Source: Bretschneidera sinensis (lineage: Eukaryota > Streptophyta > Magnoliopsida > Brassicales > Akaniaceae). From it: a stretch of 64,000 nt of DNA. Location: positions 105,484,088 to 105,548,087 of the forward strand of contig CM043702.1 of the NCBI GenBank assembly GCA_023935145.1. Direction: 5' to 3'. How positions within the stretch are numbered: position 1 is the first letter of the stretch; every line of letters starts with the position of its first letter. Of the stretch, positions 41,110-52,719 are shown piece by piece. Under the pieces are notes generated by a model. That model ran no database searches. It saw only the letters and a list, made by a program, of their open reading frames with translations, and was not told the DNA's origin. A program made the position numbers and the translations under genes.

Positions 41110-42600
41110 TGAAATGAACTTTCATTGATAGAATTTATGGAGGTCCTCCGCATTCTAAGTCTGAGGAATTTGTTTGCCATTGAGATCTTCCAATTCGAAT
41201 GTTCCAGTTCGACAGACTCTCTTGATTCGATAGGGTCATTCCCACTTTGGAAGGACTTTTCTCATTTTTTAAGGAAGAGATACTTCGCTTTTTTCGAGGA
41301 CCAGGTCATGCAGCCTGAAGGTCTTTTCTCGGACTCAGGTGTTGTAATACTTCGACACCCTTTGGTGATAAGCATCAACTCAGACCTAGGCCTTATCCTT
41401 TGCTTTGTCGATTAGGTCGATACTCATCTTGAGTGCTTCTTCGTTATTGAACCTCATCAAAGCTTTACACTCATAACGATAGCTCTCTATTTCAAGTGGG
41501 ATAACAGTCTTTGTGTCGTAAGATAAGAAGAAAGAAGTCTATCCAGTTGAAGTCCATGTGGTCATTCGGTAGGCCTAGAGGATATTAGGTAAGTGTTTAA
41601 CCCATTGTTTATCCGCATCTTCAAGCCTTTTCTTGATTCCTTGTAGAAGGGTTTTGTTTGTTACTTCAACTTTCTTGTTGGCTTGGGGATATCCTACTGA
41701 AGAAAATTGATGCTCGATGCTGAGGTCTTAGCAAAATGATTTGAATCGGGAGCTATCGAACTACTTACCATTATCAGTTATGAGAACCCTTGGTATACTG
41801 AAGTGACATACAATCAACTGCCATATGAAGCATTTGGTTTGGAAATCGGTTATGTTGGCCAAAGGCTCGACCTTTATCCATTTAGTGAAGTAGTCAATGG
41901 CAAATATCAGATGTTTTTTCTGACCTGGAGCTCTTTAGAAAGGACTGAGAATGTTCATTCCTCACATAGCGAAGGAAAGTGGACTTGTAATTGATGTTAA
42001 TGGGTTGGCAGGTCATTTGGATACAAAAGCGTACTACTTGTAAGCCTTATATTTCTTGACCAACTCAGTGGCGACATGGAGCATCTTTGGCTAGTAATAA
42101 CTGTGCCTGAAGACCTTGAAGGCCAAGGCTCTATCCCTAAGATGATTTTTGCATATGCCTTCGTGCACCTCTCAGAGGGCGTAGTCCACGTCAGTTGTGC
42201 TGAGACACTTCAGATAAGGTGTTGTGAGCCCCTTATTGTATAGATGTTCCTCGATGATGGTGTACTGCGAAGTGCAAGAGATGACTTTCTTGGCATCATT
42301 ATATTGGCAGGAAAGTATCCCTTCACTAGAGGATCAAGTCCGTCCAGGTCTGTTCTTCGGTTATCAGTATGACTGATGCTTCATCGATGTATGGGGTAGA
42401 GAGAGTTTCAAGATAAATTACTTGTGTCAGGTCGGACTACTTAAAGGAGGTTTGTTGTGCCAAGGCATCAGCTTTGCATTCTGTGCTTGAGGCACTTGCA
42501 TTATCTTAAACTTCTTGAAACAATTTGCGAGTTCGTGGGTTTTCTCAATGTACCTAATTATTTTTACGCCTCGGGCTTTGTACTCTTTGGTCATCTGATT
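41110..42600 (-). pseudogene. Tat-G integrase
   Basis: Conceptual translation of the - strand gives a zinc-domain end near 42150-42050 (LRDRALAFKVFRHSYYWPKM). The core follows with FAIDYFTKWIKVEPLANI, PRVLITDNGK and NKKVEVTNKTLLQGIKKRLE. A C-terminal part reaches about 41120 (IPLEIESYRYECKALMRFNN). Stops and frameshifts are frequent. The D-D-E triad can be followed in outline. Confidence 0.7.
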
Positions 42601-43085
42601 GACCACTAACTATGATTCATTGTATGCTTCTAAGGATTCAACAAATAGCACTTTTGTGAGTTTCATTCCCACAAGTGGTGCCTCATATTCGACCTCGTTG
42701 TTTGATGCTTTGAATTCAAACCTGAGGGCGTGTTCCATTGTGAACCCTTCGAGACTGTTGAGAATAAGTCTAACCCCACTATCGGCATTGTTTGAGGACT
42801 CGTCGACATATATGGTCCAACCTAATTTTTGTTGTTCTACTTCAGATTCTTGCCTCCCTGCAGGTATATCAGGAAATGTGGTTTCCACCAAAATGTCAGC
42901 CAAGGCCTTTGCTTTAATGGCAATTCGTGGTTTGTAACGGATGTCGAACTCTCTTAGCTCTAGAGGCCACTTCACCAGTCTTCTGGAGATGTCTGGTTTA
43001 TGGAGTATTTATCTTAGGGGCTAGTTAGTACAATAATGGTATGAGCCTGAAAGTATGGTTTGAGCCTTCGAGTTGTTATTAGAAG
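42601..43085 (-). pseudogene. Tat-G RNase H
   Basis: The segment next to the solo LTR reads ALLITTRRLKPYFQAHTIIV, the usual end of the first RNase H. It is followed by KWPLELREFDIRYKPRIAIK, KALADILVETTFP and GWTIYVDESSNNADSGVRLI, then LRFEFKASNNEVEYEAPLVG. The last motifs belong to the second (archaeal-type) RNase H that distinguishes Tat/Ogre elements. 42975-42610 is a 121-codon open piece. Confidence 0.8.
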
Positions 43086-43092
43086 GGCATAA

Positions 43093-45290
43093 TGTAATAC
43101 TCATATTCGTAAAGTAAGGGTAAAGAAGTAATTTAATAAATATAACATGAAATTAAAATAATATATACGTGAAAGAATTATTATTGAATAAAATAATTCT
43201 CTTGAAAAAAAACTAGATGCGTGGTGGTGTAATCAAAAAGAAAAAGAAAAGAAAAGAAAAAAAAAAGGGACCTGTTTAGGTGTGGGTAAGAAGAAGAAAA
43301 AAAAAAGAAAAAGGAAAGTGGTAAAGAAAAAAAAAAGAAAAAAAAGGGACAGCATGACAACACCTGGAGTCCAGGTGTTGCTAAAGAACAGAAAATGGTT
43401 GCATGTTAAGCAGCACATCAACATGCAAACGGTTATAAGTTTTTTATATTTATATATATATAGTTTTTCTTTTATTTATTCATTACTAACCAAATCTTGT
43501 TTGGTTTTCTCCTTTCCTAAATCCAAAACTACTATATTTCTTTAAACACTTGGGGACAGAAAGAAAGGTTAAAAGAGTAAAATTTTGAAGAGGTTTACGG
43601 GAGAAATTCTAAGAGAGTCGAGGAAAGCTCTAAGAAAAACCAAAGGTAATAATGTGAATTTTATCTTTGAAATTTAGCATATATGAAATTTCTCAGAATT
43701 TAATGTAGGAATTTTTAAAGGGTATGAATTCTGGAAGAATTAACGAATAAATTAGAAATTTTAATATAAATATTATGTCAGTTATTGACAGACAATAATC
43801 GGGTGAAACTGCCAAGAAGAGCAAAAAATACAAGGAAGTGATCCACGAGTAGCTATAAGTGCTACGTGGTGAGTTAGATTTATTTTAAGTAATCAAGATA
43901 AATATAACATATATAGTGATAGTATTTGAATAAATCATTAACTTATGATTTGGTGATAGATGAAAGTTGATTGATAGGTATGATAAGAATAGTGGATGTA
44001 TAGAGAATTATTTTATGAGAAATAATATTATTGGAATAATGAGTCGATTTAATAATAAAGGCGATAAGTGAAATTCTTGATGAGCTATGGTTTATGATTT
44101 GATATGATTTATGAGGAAAGGAATTTAGTGGATCTTGATGAGCTATGGTTAATGATTTGATACGATTTATGAGGAAAGGAATTTAGTGAAATTTTTCAAA
44201 TAATAATTTGAGAATAATCAGGATAGCTAATTTAAATGTTTGAATACATGCTTGTTTCTATATTATTGTTCATATGCATATTTCATATCATTATTCATAT
44301 GCATATGCATGAAATAAAAGAACCAGGAAGACAGCAGGTCTAAATAAAAATAAAAGAACTGAGAGGGCAGCCAATCTAAATGAAAACCGTGATAGTCGGT
44401 ATATACTGAAAATAAAAGAACCAAGAGGGCAGCCGGTCTAAATGAGAATAAAAGAACCGAGAAGGCAACCGGTCTAAATGAGAATGAAAGAATCGGGAAG
44501 GTAATCGGTCTAAAATAAAAAACATGTCGACATGTGGGAAGACGTTCCCAATAATAATAACATTTAAATTCATGCATTGCATTTTCTTAAATTTTGATTG
44601 TTATTACTTGAGATGCTAAAGTGCTATTCATGATTATAAATTTATTGATAGATGAATGAGTCACACAGAAAGACAATTATACTGAGAAGAAATATGAAAA
44701 TATTAAATGATGAGAATTATCTAGGTGACTGATTATATGCTGTGAACCTCATAATGAGGTAATTATGAGATAGAATTGATAATCTCAAGATGATGATTAA
44801 CTATATGAGAATAAGAGACTTATAAAGGATGGGGAATTGATATGAGTAGCGATAATATATTATCAAAATATATTAGATATAGATGAATGAATATTGGAAG
44901 ACTAATTATACAAATTTAATACTTCTAGTAAGTTTAATTCACTGAGCTTGTGAAGCTCACTTCTTATTGTACAATGATTTCAGGTAGCAGGCAGACCATA
45001 TAGAATTGTGAATGGAGATTCAGACTAAATCATTTTCTATAAGTCAGATGGTCCACATCCTCAGACTAATGAGAAATAAAAAAAATATTTGTAAATATTC
45101 GTGCATAATATGTTGTATTTACTGTTCAGTTAAGATCTGAATGATGTAACTCTCTTGTTGAGGGTTGAGGATTTATGTATGAAAATCATTCAGTTACTGT
45201 TTTTATATTGTTGCATATATGTGTCATGTTGGGATTTTAAAACGTGACGACACTGTCTCGAGGTTGGCCAACCCAGGATGGGTTGTTACA
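43093..45290 (+). repeat. Tekay-3: solo LTR (2198 bp) inside Tat-G
   Basis: It starts TGTAATACTCATATTCG and ends GGGTTGTTACA, and is collinear with the Tekay-1 LTR. Tat-G RNase H coding flanks both ends, so it is a solo LTR inserted in Tat-G. No TSD is visible (CATAA left, CAGTT right) and about two host bases appear lost. Confidence 0.85.
44318..44549 (+). repeat. Tandem repeat, palindrome and inverted repeat in Tekay-3
   Basis: About five or six units of 35-60 bp carrying AAAAGAACCGAGAAGGCAG and CCGGTCTAAATGAGAAT, then CATGTCGACATG (44523-44534) and GGGAA-GACG-TTCCC (44536-44549). Confidence 0.8.
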
Positions 45291-46400
45291 CAGTTTTTGC
45301 AATAGAGATATACCTTACCTCGGTGTTATGCAGAATTTTACTGACGTAGTAGATAGATTTCTGGACCCCTTCTTCTTCTCTAATCAGGACTGAAGCCACC
45401 ACGTCTTACCTTGCTGCTAAGTAGAGAAAAAGCTCTTCTCTGTTAGCAAATTTCATATGGAGAGGTGGCAAACTCAGGTACTCTTTTAGTTCTTCAAAGA
45501 CTCTCTCACAGCCCTCGGTCCAAGTGAAGTCCATTGCTTTTCAAATGGCCTTGAAGAATGGTAGACACATTTTGACTGATTTTAACATGAAGCCACTAAG
45601 AGCGGCCACTCTCTCTGTCAATCTTTATACTTCGAATTGCCTTTATCTTATCGAGGTTGGCTTCTATTCCTTGCTGTGTGACCATGAAGCCTAGGAATTT
45701 TCTCGAGGTGACCCTGAAGACGTACTTTCCTGGGTTCAATTTGATATGATAGTATCAGAGTATCCCGAAAGCTTCCTCTAGATCTTACTTGTGATCTTCT
45801 ATGTTGATGCTTTTGACCAACATTTTATCTATGTAAACTTCCATGCTTTTCTCGATCTACTATTTAAAAATCTTGTTGACATGCCTTTGATAGGTTGCCC
45901 TTGCATTTTTTAACTCGAAGGGCATTACCTTATAACAGTCCAAGCCTCGATCGGTGATGAAGGCAGATTAGGACTAATCAGGTTTGTACATGAGGATCTT
46001 ATTGTATCTTGAATACGCATCCTTTAAACTAAGCAACTCATAACTGGAGGTAACATCGACTAGTTGGTCTATTTGGGGCAAAGGAAAGCTTTATTCAGAT
46101 CAGAGAAGTATATGCGAATTCTCCATTCACCATTAGTTTTTTTCACCATGACTACATTTGAGACCCAACCCTGGTAGTTGGCCTCGCAGATGAAGTCAAT
46201 GGTCGAGAGTTTGCCCACTTCTTCCTCTATTGCCTCTTGTAGTTTTGGAGTAAAGGATCACTTATTTTTAATGACAGGCTTATGGTATGGGCTTATGTTT
46301 AGCTTGTGAATGTTGACTTAGGGATCAATTCCTGGCATATTGGAGGCCAATCATGCGAACGTGTCCTGATTCATTTAGAGGAAAAAGATAAAGGATTCCT
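45291..46400 (-). pseudogene. Tat-G reverse transcriptase
   Basis: The - strand reads EAIEEEVGKLSTIDFICEAN, YQGWVSNVVMVKKTNGEWRI and FSDLNKAF near 46250-46080, then damaged fingers. The catalytic box near 45830 is YIDKM, so the second Asp is replaced by Lys. The connection segment contains EEGVQKSIYYVSKILHNTEV and RYISIAKT where RNase H begins; there it is cut by the Tekay-3 LTR. Stops are spread throughout. Confidence 0.75.
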
Positions 46401-46597
46401 TAATTTTTTTGAGCAAGTTGGATTTTATTTGCATAGTCTTTGAGCTTCCTTTGTTCAAGGGGACAGATATCAGTTCCTCCATGGGTTGGCCCCATAAGGT
46501 TTTAAGCTCGTCCCTCAGGTCTTCTGTCTCAAAAGGAAAGGCCTCGCTCTGCTTGTGTCCTCTAATCGAATTAAGGCAATACGCCCTAGAAGCTTTA

Positions 46598-47056
46598 TTA
46601 GCTTCCTCGAACCTCTCTAACTCCATTATCAATTAGAAATTTCATCTTCACATGGTAGGTCATGGTTGCTGCCTTCATCTCATTCATAGTTAGTCTTCCT
46701 AGTATCGTATTATATAAAGACGGGTGTTTGACCACTAGGAACATGGTCATGAACGTGGTGAGTTGTGGTGACATTCTATCTTTCACAAGGAGGATTATGC
46801 TTCCTTCAATGAAAACTAGAGTCCCGTAGAAGTCGTATAGTGGAGAAGATACTGGTTTTAGCTGATCATCCTTCAGCTTCATCTTCTTAAAAGTGTCGTA
46901 ATAGAGGATATCTGCCGAGCTCCCATTAACTACCAGGATCCTCTCGACATTGTAATTTGCGATAAGAAGCATGAAGACCATGGCATCGTTATGGGGTGTC
47001 TGCAGACCTTCCAAATCATTATCTGAAAATGAGATTACCTGGTCTGTTTGACTCAT
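46598..47056 (-). pseudogene. Tat-G aspartic protease
   Basis: This open piece of 152 codons starts SQTDQVISFSDNDLEGLQTP and runs HNDAMVFMLLIANYNVERIL before the active-site region VVNGSSADILYYDTFKKM. The catalytic Asp, normally V-D-N/T-G-S, is changed to Asn (V-N-G-S). The remainder, with LVVKHPSLYNTILGR, is well conserved. It is read from a frame separate from gag. The mutated active site implies an inactive protease. Confidence 0.75.
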
Positions 47057-47586
47057 TTATGCAGTTTGTTGATCGATGCTATTGACTGGGCGTAGGTTTT
47101 TCGTGCTTATGAGGATTATCCTCTAGCTACGGGTCATCTATAGATCATCTTAATAGTTTCGGTAATAGTGGTTGTGTTACATTGGTTGTCTCGATGAGGC
47201 ACATCATTCTAGTGATTTCTCCTCGGACCCAGCCTAAAGATTCGTTCGGGGCTTTGATGGTCCTTTTCATTCATGGTTTGGTCTCTCATCTTACCTGTAT
47301 AGACACTCAGGGCTTCGCCAAGGACGTATGTCACTACCTTGGAAGGGGTGATATCCGATGTATTCTTTTATATATCCTCTACGAATGAGGATCTCAATTT
47401 GATTTTTCAAGGCGTGGTGGTTTGATCCTCGTTCTCGCTAGTGTAGAGTGGTTTTTGAGGACAGCAGAGGATGTCGTGGTTCTGGACTCCTATAAAGATG
47501 TTGGTTTTGGAGGCATTGAGAGGTGCAAAGCTTTCAAACATACATGGGGTCTTTGCGTGGCTCTCTTGGTGGGGCTTTTTTTCGTG

Positions 47587-48729
47587 TTATCTCTTGACAG
47601 GGCTTCTTTGTCGTGTTATCTCTAGGCTCGAGGGCATCTCATTTCCTTTTTTTTCCTCATTCTCTTTCTTTTTGAAATGTTGATCATTTTCGACGACCAT
47701 GTATTCTTTAACTCGAGCAAGGATGTCATTCATATCCTTGGGAGGACGCCTAATGAGTTTGTGACTGAACGATCCGGATCTGAGTTTGTTCTTGAACGCA
47801 AAGATCTGAATGGTCGGATCAAGGTCTGGGATCTCCCAAGCCTCGATATTGAACCTTGAGATACATTCCTGGAACTTCTCTCCTCTGGGCAGAGTGATGT
47901 TGAAGAGGCTTTCTGAGGTCTTACAGGGTCTCTTACTGTTGAGAAAATGTGTCACAAAGGCTCGGTTTAGTTCCTTGAAAGACTTAATGCTTCCTAGTTT
48001 GAGGTGTGAATACCAGGTGTTAACAGATTTTTCGAGAGTTAAAGGGAAGGCTCGACATACTATGATGTCTGAGTGGCAATCCAACATCTTAGTTGCTTTA
48101 TAGAGCTGGAGGTGATCTATAGGGTCAATGGATCCGTCGTAGGCTCTCATGGTCGACATCCGAAAATTTCGAGGAAGGGGAGCATCAAGAATTTCTTAGG
48201 TGAAAGAAGGGGCCTGAAAGCTTAGGTTGTCTAAGACATTAGTGCTCCTTCCTTGAAAATCCCCCACTATCTTTCTATCCATTTCTTCCAATTTTTGTCC
48301 AAATCGAGGTAGTGCTTAGAAGTGGCGAGGTCCTTGGACTTTGGACTAGGTGAAGACGTCGACCTTGTGGTGGGTTGGCCTGTGGTGCTCAAGTTGCCTC
48401 GTTGGTCGAGGGCTTTGCTGGTGCAGAAAGGGAGAAGGGCGAGCCTATTCATCGAGTTTGGCGGCTAGGATCGTGACGAGCTAAGTGAGTTCCATAAGCT
48501 ATTCTTGAACCATTGGAGTAATAGAAACTGGTGCAGGGGGTGCTTCTTGGTTTTCTAGGGTACAAGGGTTAGGCGTTGGTGGTTGTTCATGACTACTTGG
48601 CTCGTCCAATGATTCACAATGGTTTTGCTAGGAAGGGTCGGGTTCTTGGATAACACGGAGTTCGGAGTTGAGTTTTTGACTAAGAGTAGTAGGTCTGATA
48701 GAGTTTTTGGCAGAGTTCTTATGCGGCAT
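47587..48729 (-). pseudogene. Tat-G gag
   Basis: Met 48729, just after the PBS, starts an N-terminal stretch (MPHKNSAKNSIRPTTLSQKL) with early stops. The retrotransposon gag domain is open at 48159-47587: YDGSIDPIDHLQLYKATKML, CRAFPLTLEKSVNTWYSHLK, FKELNRAFVTHFLNSKRP, EKFQECISRFNIEAWEIPDL. A basic KKKENEEKKG tail follows. Between 47586 and 47057 no further domain was recognised. Confidence 0.8.
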
Positions 48730-48771
48730 TATGACAGATAAGTTCTTGCCACTTCACAAGATTAAGAGTAT

Positions 48772-48791
48772 GGTTCCCATAGACAGTGCCA
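48772..48791 (-). other. Tat-G primer binding site-like motif
   Basis: The - strand reads TGGCACTGTCTATGGGAACC, close to the TGGCGCCGTCTGTGGGAA motif found as PBS in related elements. Confidence 0.55.
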
Positions 48792-48800
48792 ATCTCTTGA

Positions 48801-49235
48801 TGTCGAATATACGCTAAGAACACGTATCACTGTTGATGGACCTACACACAATGAAATCAAGAGAAAAGCTTGTAAAAGTCGTTGGAGGGTTGACGGGGTT
48901 TTTACCTTTGGGGACTCTCCGATGCCTAAGTTAGTTCTAAGGCTTTAAGAATGAGAGATCAAGAAGAGTTTATGCCAAAGAGTAACATGTTTTTCTTTGT
49001 ATACCTCTGAGACTTGTGAGAGCTTCTATTTTTAGAGTGGAAATGGCCTTGATTTGATTCCCTCGAGCTGGAAAGTTTTTTGCAGCATGACATTGGATTT
49101 GGGCTGCTCGAGGTGTTTAGGGAGTCGAGATTTGTCAAGAAATTATGCATACAGAGCTCCACCATTTTATAAGCTTTTACGAGCTATCTTTTCTATTATG
49201 TTGAGATGTCTGGTGTTCTATCTATACTCTATATA
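48801..49235 (-). repeat. Tat-G 5' LTR, truncated
   Basis: The inner end is TATTCGACA before the PBS. The strand includes a GGAGAGTCCCCA-type segment and a GCATCGGAG motif usual in Tat LTRs. The outer boundary at about 49235 is where Tekay LTR homology begins. Confidence 0.55.
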
Positions 49236-50841
49236 TATATAAGTTAAGTTATATTACTTACTTACGAATTCGTTTAATTTTCTTTCTATTACTCGTTTTC
49301 TTTAAACACTTGGAGACCGAAAGAAAGATCGAAAGAGAAAAATTTTGAAGAGGTTTACTGCAAAATTTTATTGAGAGTCACGAGAAGCTATCAGAAAAAC
49401 ATAAGGTAATAATGTAATGTTTATTTTGAATTTTTAGCTTTCATAAAATTTCCCGGAAGTCAAGTGTGAGAATTTTCAAAGGGTGTGGTTTATGACGAAT
49501 TGAAGAATAAATTAGAAATTTATTATAAATATCATGTCAAGTGTTGACGATTAGCAACCGAGGGAAATTGCTGAGAGGAACGGGAAAAGCAAGGAGGTGA
49601 TCCACGGGTAGGTTTAAGTGTTACGTCGTGAGTTGGATTTATTTTAAGTAATCTAAATAAAAATCAAATATCTAGTAATAATATTAAAATAAATTATTAG
49701 CTTATGCTTGATGTTAGATAAAAATTAAATTGATAAGTGTGATATGAATATTGGACATGTAGAAAATTATTAGGGGAGAAATAATATTTTTTTGGAATAA
49801 TAAGTTGATTTAATAATAAAAGCGATAAGTGAAATTCTTGTTGAGCTATGGTTGATGTTTTGATACGAATTATGAGGAGATGAAATTTAGTGGATCTTGA
49901 CAAGCTAAGATTGATGATTTGATGTAATTTATGATGAGAGGAATTTAGTGAAATTTTTTTTATAATAATTTGAGGAAAGATAGGATAGCTAAATTTAAAT
50001 ATTTTGAGTTCATGTTGTTTTTATATTACTGTTCATATGCATATTTTATGTCATTGTTCAGATTCATATGCATTAAATAAGAGAACCGAAAGAACCGGGA
50101 AGGGGCCGGTCTAATTGAAAAACCGTGACAGCCGGTATATGCTGTAAATAAAAAAGACACTGTGACAGCTGGGATAAGCTATAAAGAAAAGAACCGGGAG
50201 GGGGCCGGTCTAAGATAATAAAAACATGTCGACATATGGGAAGAAATTCCCATAATAATAATTCATGCATTGCATCTGTTTTATATGTTAATATTTTATT
50301 ACTGAAATGTTGTGGATATTGTGCAATTATTTTAGATAAGTGAGTCTCACAGTGAGAGACAGTTACAGTGAGAAAAAGACGTAGAACTATGATGTGATAG
50401 TAATTATTTAAATATTAGACTATATGTTATTATCTAGTTGTATAAAAGATAAATGTTTAAATATAAATGGGCTGATTATGCAGATAGAATACTTTTAGTA
50501 AATTAAATTCATTGAGCTTGTGAAGCTCACCCCTTATTGTACAATGATTTCAGGTAGCAGTCAGGACAAGTAGTCTGGTGGGTTGAAAGTCAGACGAAAA
50601 CATTTTCTATAAGCCACGTACGTGTCAATATCCTAAGACAAATGAGAAAATGAAATATAAAAATTTTATTTTTAGATATTCATGCATTTTGCGTTGTATA
50701 TTATGTTTAAGTTAATATCAAAATGATATAAAAGAAATTATGTTAGTACTATTTTTAATATTGCATATATGTGTCGTGCTGGGATTTTCAAAATGTGATG
50801 ACACCGTCTCAGGGGTGGCCAACCTGGGATGGGTCATTACA
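49236..50841 (+). repeat. Tekay-2 5' LTR, lacking about the first 370 bp
   Basis: Homology to the Tekay-1 LTR starts near its position 370 and runs to GGTCATTACA, directly before the PBS. It contains the repeat block and the palindrome CATGTCGACATA (50225-50236), one base from perfect. Confidence 0.8.
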
Positions 50842-50845
50842 ATTT

Positions 50846-50857
50846 TGGTAACAGAGC
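50846..50857 (+). other. Tekay-2 primer binding site (initiator Met tRNA-like)
   Basis: TGGTAACAGAGC differs by one base from the initiator-Met PBS TGGTATCAGAGC and lies four bases after the LTR. Confidence 0.8.
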
Positions 50858-50934
50858 ATTAGGTTTTATGATTCTCTAGACTGCATAAGAAGTAAGAAAG
50901 TGAAAGATTAAAATAAATTATATTTTAAATAGTC

Positions 50935-52170
50935 CGAGGATGACATGTGGACGTGTTATAGCTAGAGTTAGAGTGGTTGACTTGAGAGGACGTGGTAGGC
51001 CCCCAATATTTTTGACAAGTTGAGGTTGAGTTTAAATCTATGGTTCCTAGAAAGGAACGTGTTGATAGTATGATTGATATTAGTAAAGGTATGAGAGAAT
51101 CTGAAGTTGAAAGAGATGAGCTAAGATAACCTATTGCACATGCTCTTGAGAAAATGAATATAACAGATGAAAAAGTTGGTAGCCTATAACATAGACTTGA
51201 TAAACATGCTAGAGCAATACTTGAGGTGCTGTAAATCCAATAATGGTAAATGTTCAAAAGTGGAAAAGTAAGTTTATGCACAAGATGCAGAGAGATTGTT
51301 TTGTTAGATATATTAAGTTGAATGTTTTATTGTTTAAAGTATCTATGAATCCTTTTAAGCCTGAGTTCTAGGAGGAACATGTAGAAATATTATTTGGTAG
51401 TTTATCAGTAACTGACAGGCATATGGTTGTCTTTGTTTTGTTTGAGATAAAAAGAGAAGTTTTGGAATGGTGGAAATTTATTCTTCCCAGTGTAAGTGTA
51501 GATGTTGATAGACCTTTAACCTGTAATAGTTTTAAGGAGATTTTCCTTGATAAATATTTTCTTTATACCTCTAGAGCCCAACAAAATAGAGATTTTATTT
51601 ATTTGGGGTAAATGTATTGACTATGACTCAGTATGATAATAGATTTGTGGCTTTGTAAAGGTTTGTACCAGAAATGGTAGACCTAGAGGAGAAGAATTGT
51701 AAGAGGTCTATGGATGAACTATGTTTTAAGATTTGATCAAAATGATCTTGCATGAGGTATATAAATTATGTCAGATTAGTGGATATAACATTTCAGATTG
51801 AGAAGAATGTGGTGGAAATTAGAGGTAGGAGGAAATAGCGGAAGAGGTCTAAATTTGAGGAACCCAGGGGTGGTACCAATATGAGTGTGCAGAGTGGGAG
51901 ACCACCCAGAGGAGGCATTCCTTATCACAGGGAACTGAAATACAGAGTCAGAGGCAAACAGAATCTGTTGCTTTTGTAGCTTAAAGTAATGTCGGTGGAA
52001 CCCCTAGATTTGAGAGATAGGTTATGGGAACTGGAAGTTGTGATAAATGTGGGAGTGTACTACTTAGAGGGAGTGATAACGTGATAAAAATATTAGAATG
52101 TGTTATAGATGTAATCCGATAAGATATTTATCGCATCATTGTTCTAATTTGAAGTGCTTTATGTGTAGAG
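50935..52170 (+). pseudogene. Tekay-2 gag
   Basis: Translation begins with a basic MTCGRVIARVRVVDLRGRGR segment, passes several stops, and reaches an open piece at 51423-51611 with KREVLEWWKFILPSVSVDVD and NSFKEIFLDKYFLYTSRAQQ. Near 52090-52165 a zinc-knuckle-like CYRCNPIRYLSHHC is found, which keeps C-X2-C and the final Cys. The frame is broken at least six times. Confidence 0.7.
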
Positions 52171-52173
52171 AAG

Positions 52174-52422
52174 GTGGATATATCAATATTGGTTAATCTT
52201 GGTGCAACCCATTCTTTTGCGTGCAGTATTCATATGAAGTCTATTGAAGTATGTATTAGTCCTTTAATGCAAAATATTTTTACTGAAGTTCCCACTAGAG
52301 ATAGAGTAATAATCATAAATGCTTACAAAGGTTTTGTGATTTGTATCAGTAATAGAGAATCTGAAGCTGATTTATTACCTTTGAATATGATAGATCTTCA
52401 TTTGATTTTGGGAAAGAATTAG
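52174..52422 (+). pseudogene. Tekay-2 aspartic protease
   Basis: An open piece of 82 codons. LVNLGATHSFACSIHMKSIE replaces the catalytic Asp by Asn, so the enzyme would be dead. It ends EADLLPLNMIDLHLILG, where Tekay-1 has already diverged by frameshift. The codon-level similarity to 682-930 shows common descent. Confidence 0.75.
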
Positions 52423-52719
52423 TTATCGATGTTTTATGTCTGGGTTGATTGTTCCAAAAAGAATGTAGTGTTCAAGATATGGACATTAGGAGTTTAACTT
52501 TCAGGGAGAACATAAGATACTCTTGAACTATCTTATTTTTCTCTGACCACTAGGAGATGGTTGAAGAAGGGTTGTGAGGAGTATTTGACATATACAATGG
52601 ATTCTAAAAGGGAAAATAGGAAGTTAGAAGAAATCTTAGTAGTGACAGATTTTTATGATGTAGTTCTTAATGAATTGTCTAGGTTACCTCCCAATAGGGA
52701 GATTGAGTTTTCTATAGAA

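Larger units (their letters stand above)
41050..49235 (-). mobile_element. Tat-G: Tat-lineage Ty3/gypsy element, split and 5'-LTR truncated
   Basis: On the - strand the order is partial 5' LTR (49235-48801), PBS, gag, protease, RT (cut by a solo Tekay LTR at 43093-45290), RNase H and integrase. The probable antisense accessory ORF at 32325-41000 would extend the element leftwards. Wording such as NGSSADILYYDTF in the protease and LRFEFKASNNEVEYEA in RNase H is characteristic of Tat. The outer end of the 5' LTR is lost at the border with Tekay-2. Confidence 0.8.

Noticed and set aside
43181..43424. Phe/Leu/Ser-rich frames of 60 or more codons in the Tekay-3 LTR
   Set aside because: They come from a purine-rich A/G tract (43230-43350) read on the opposite strand.
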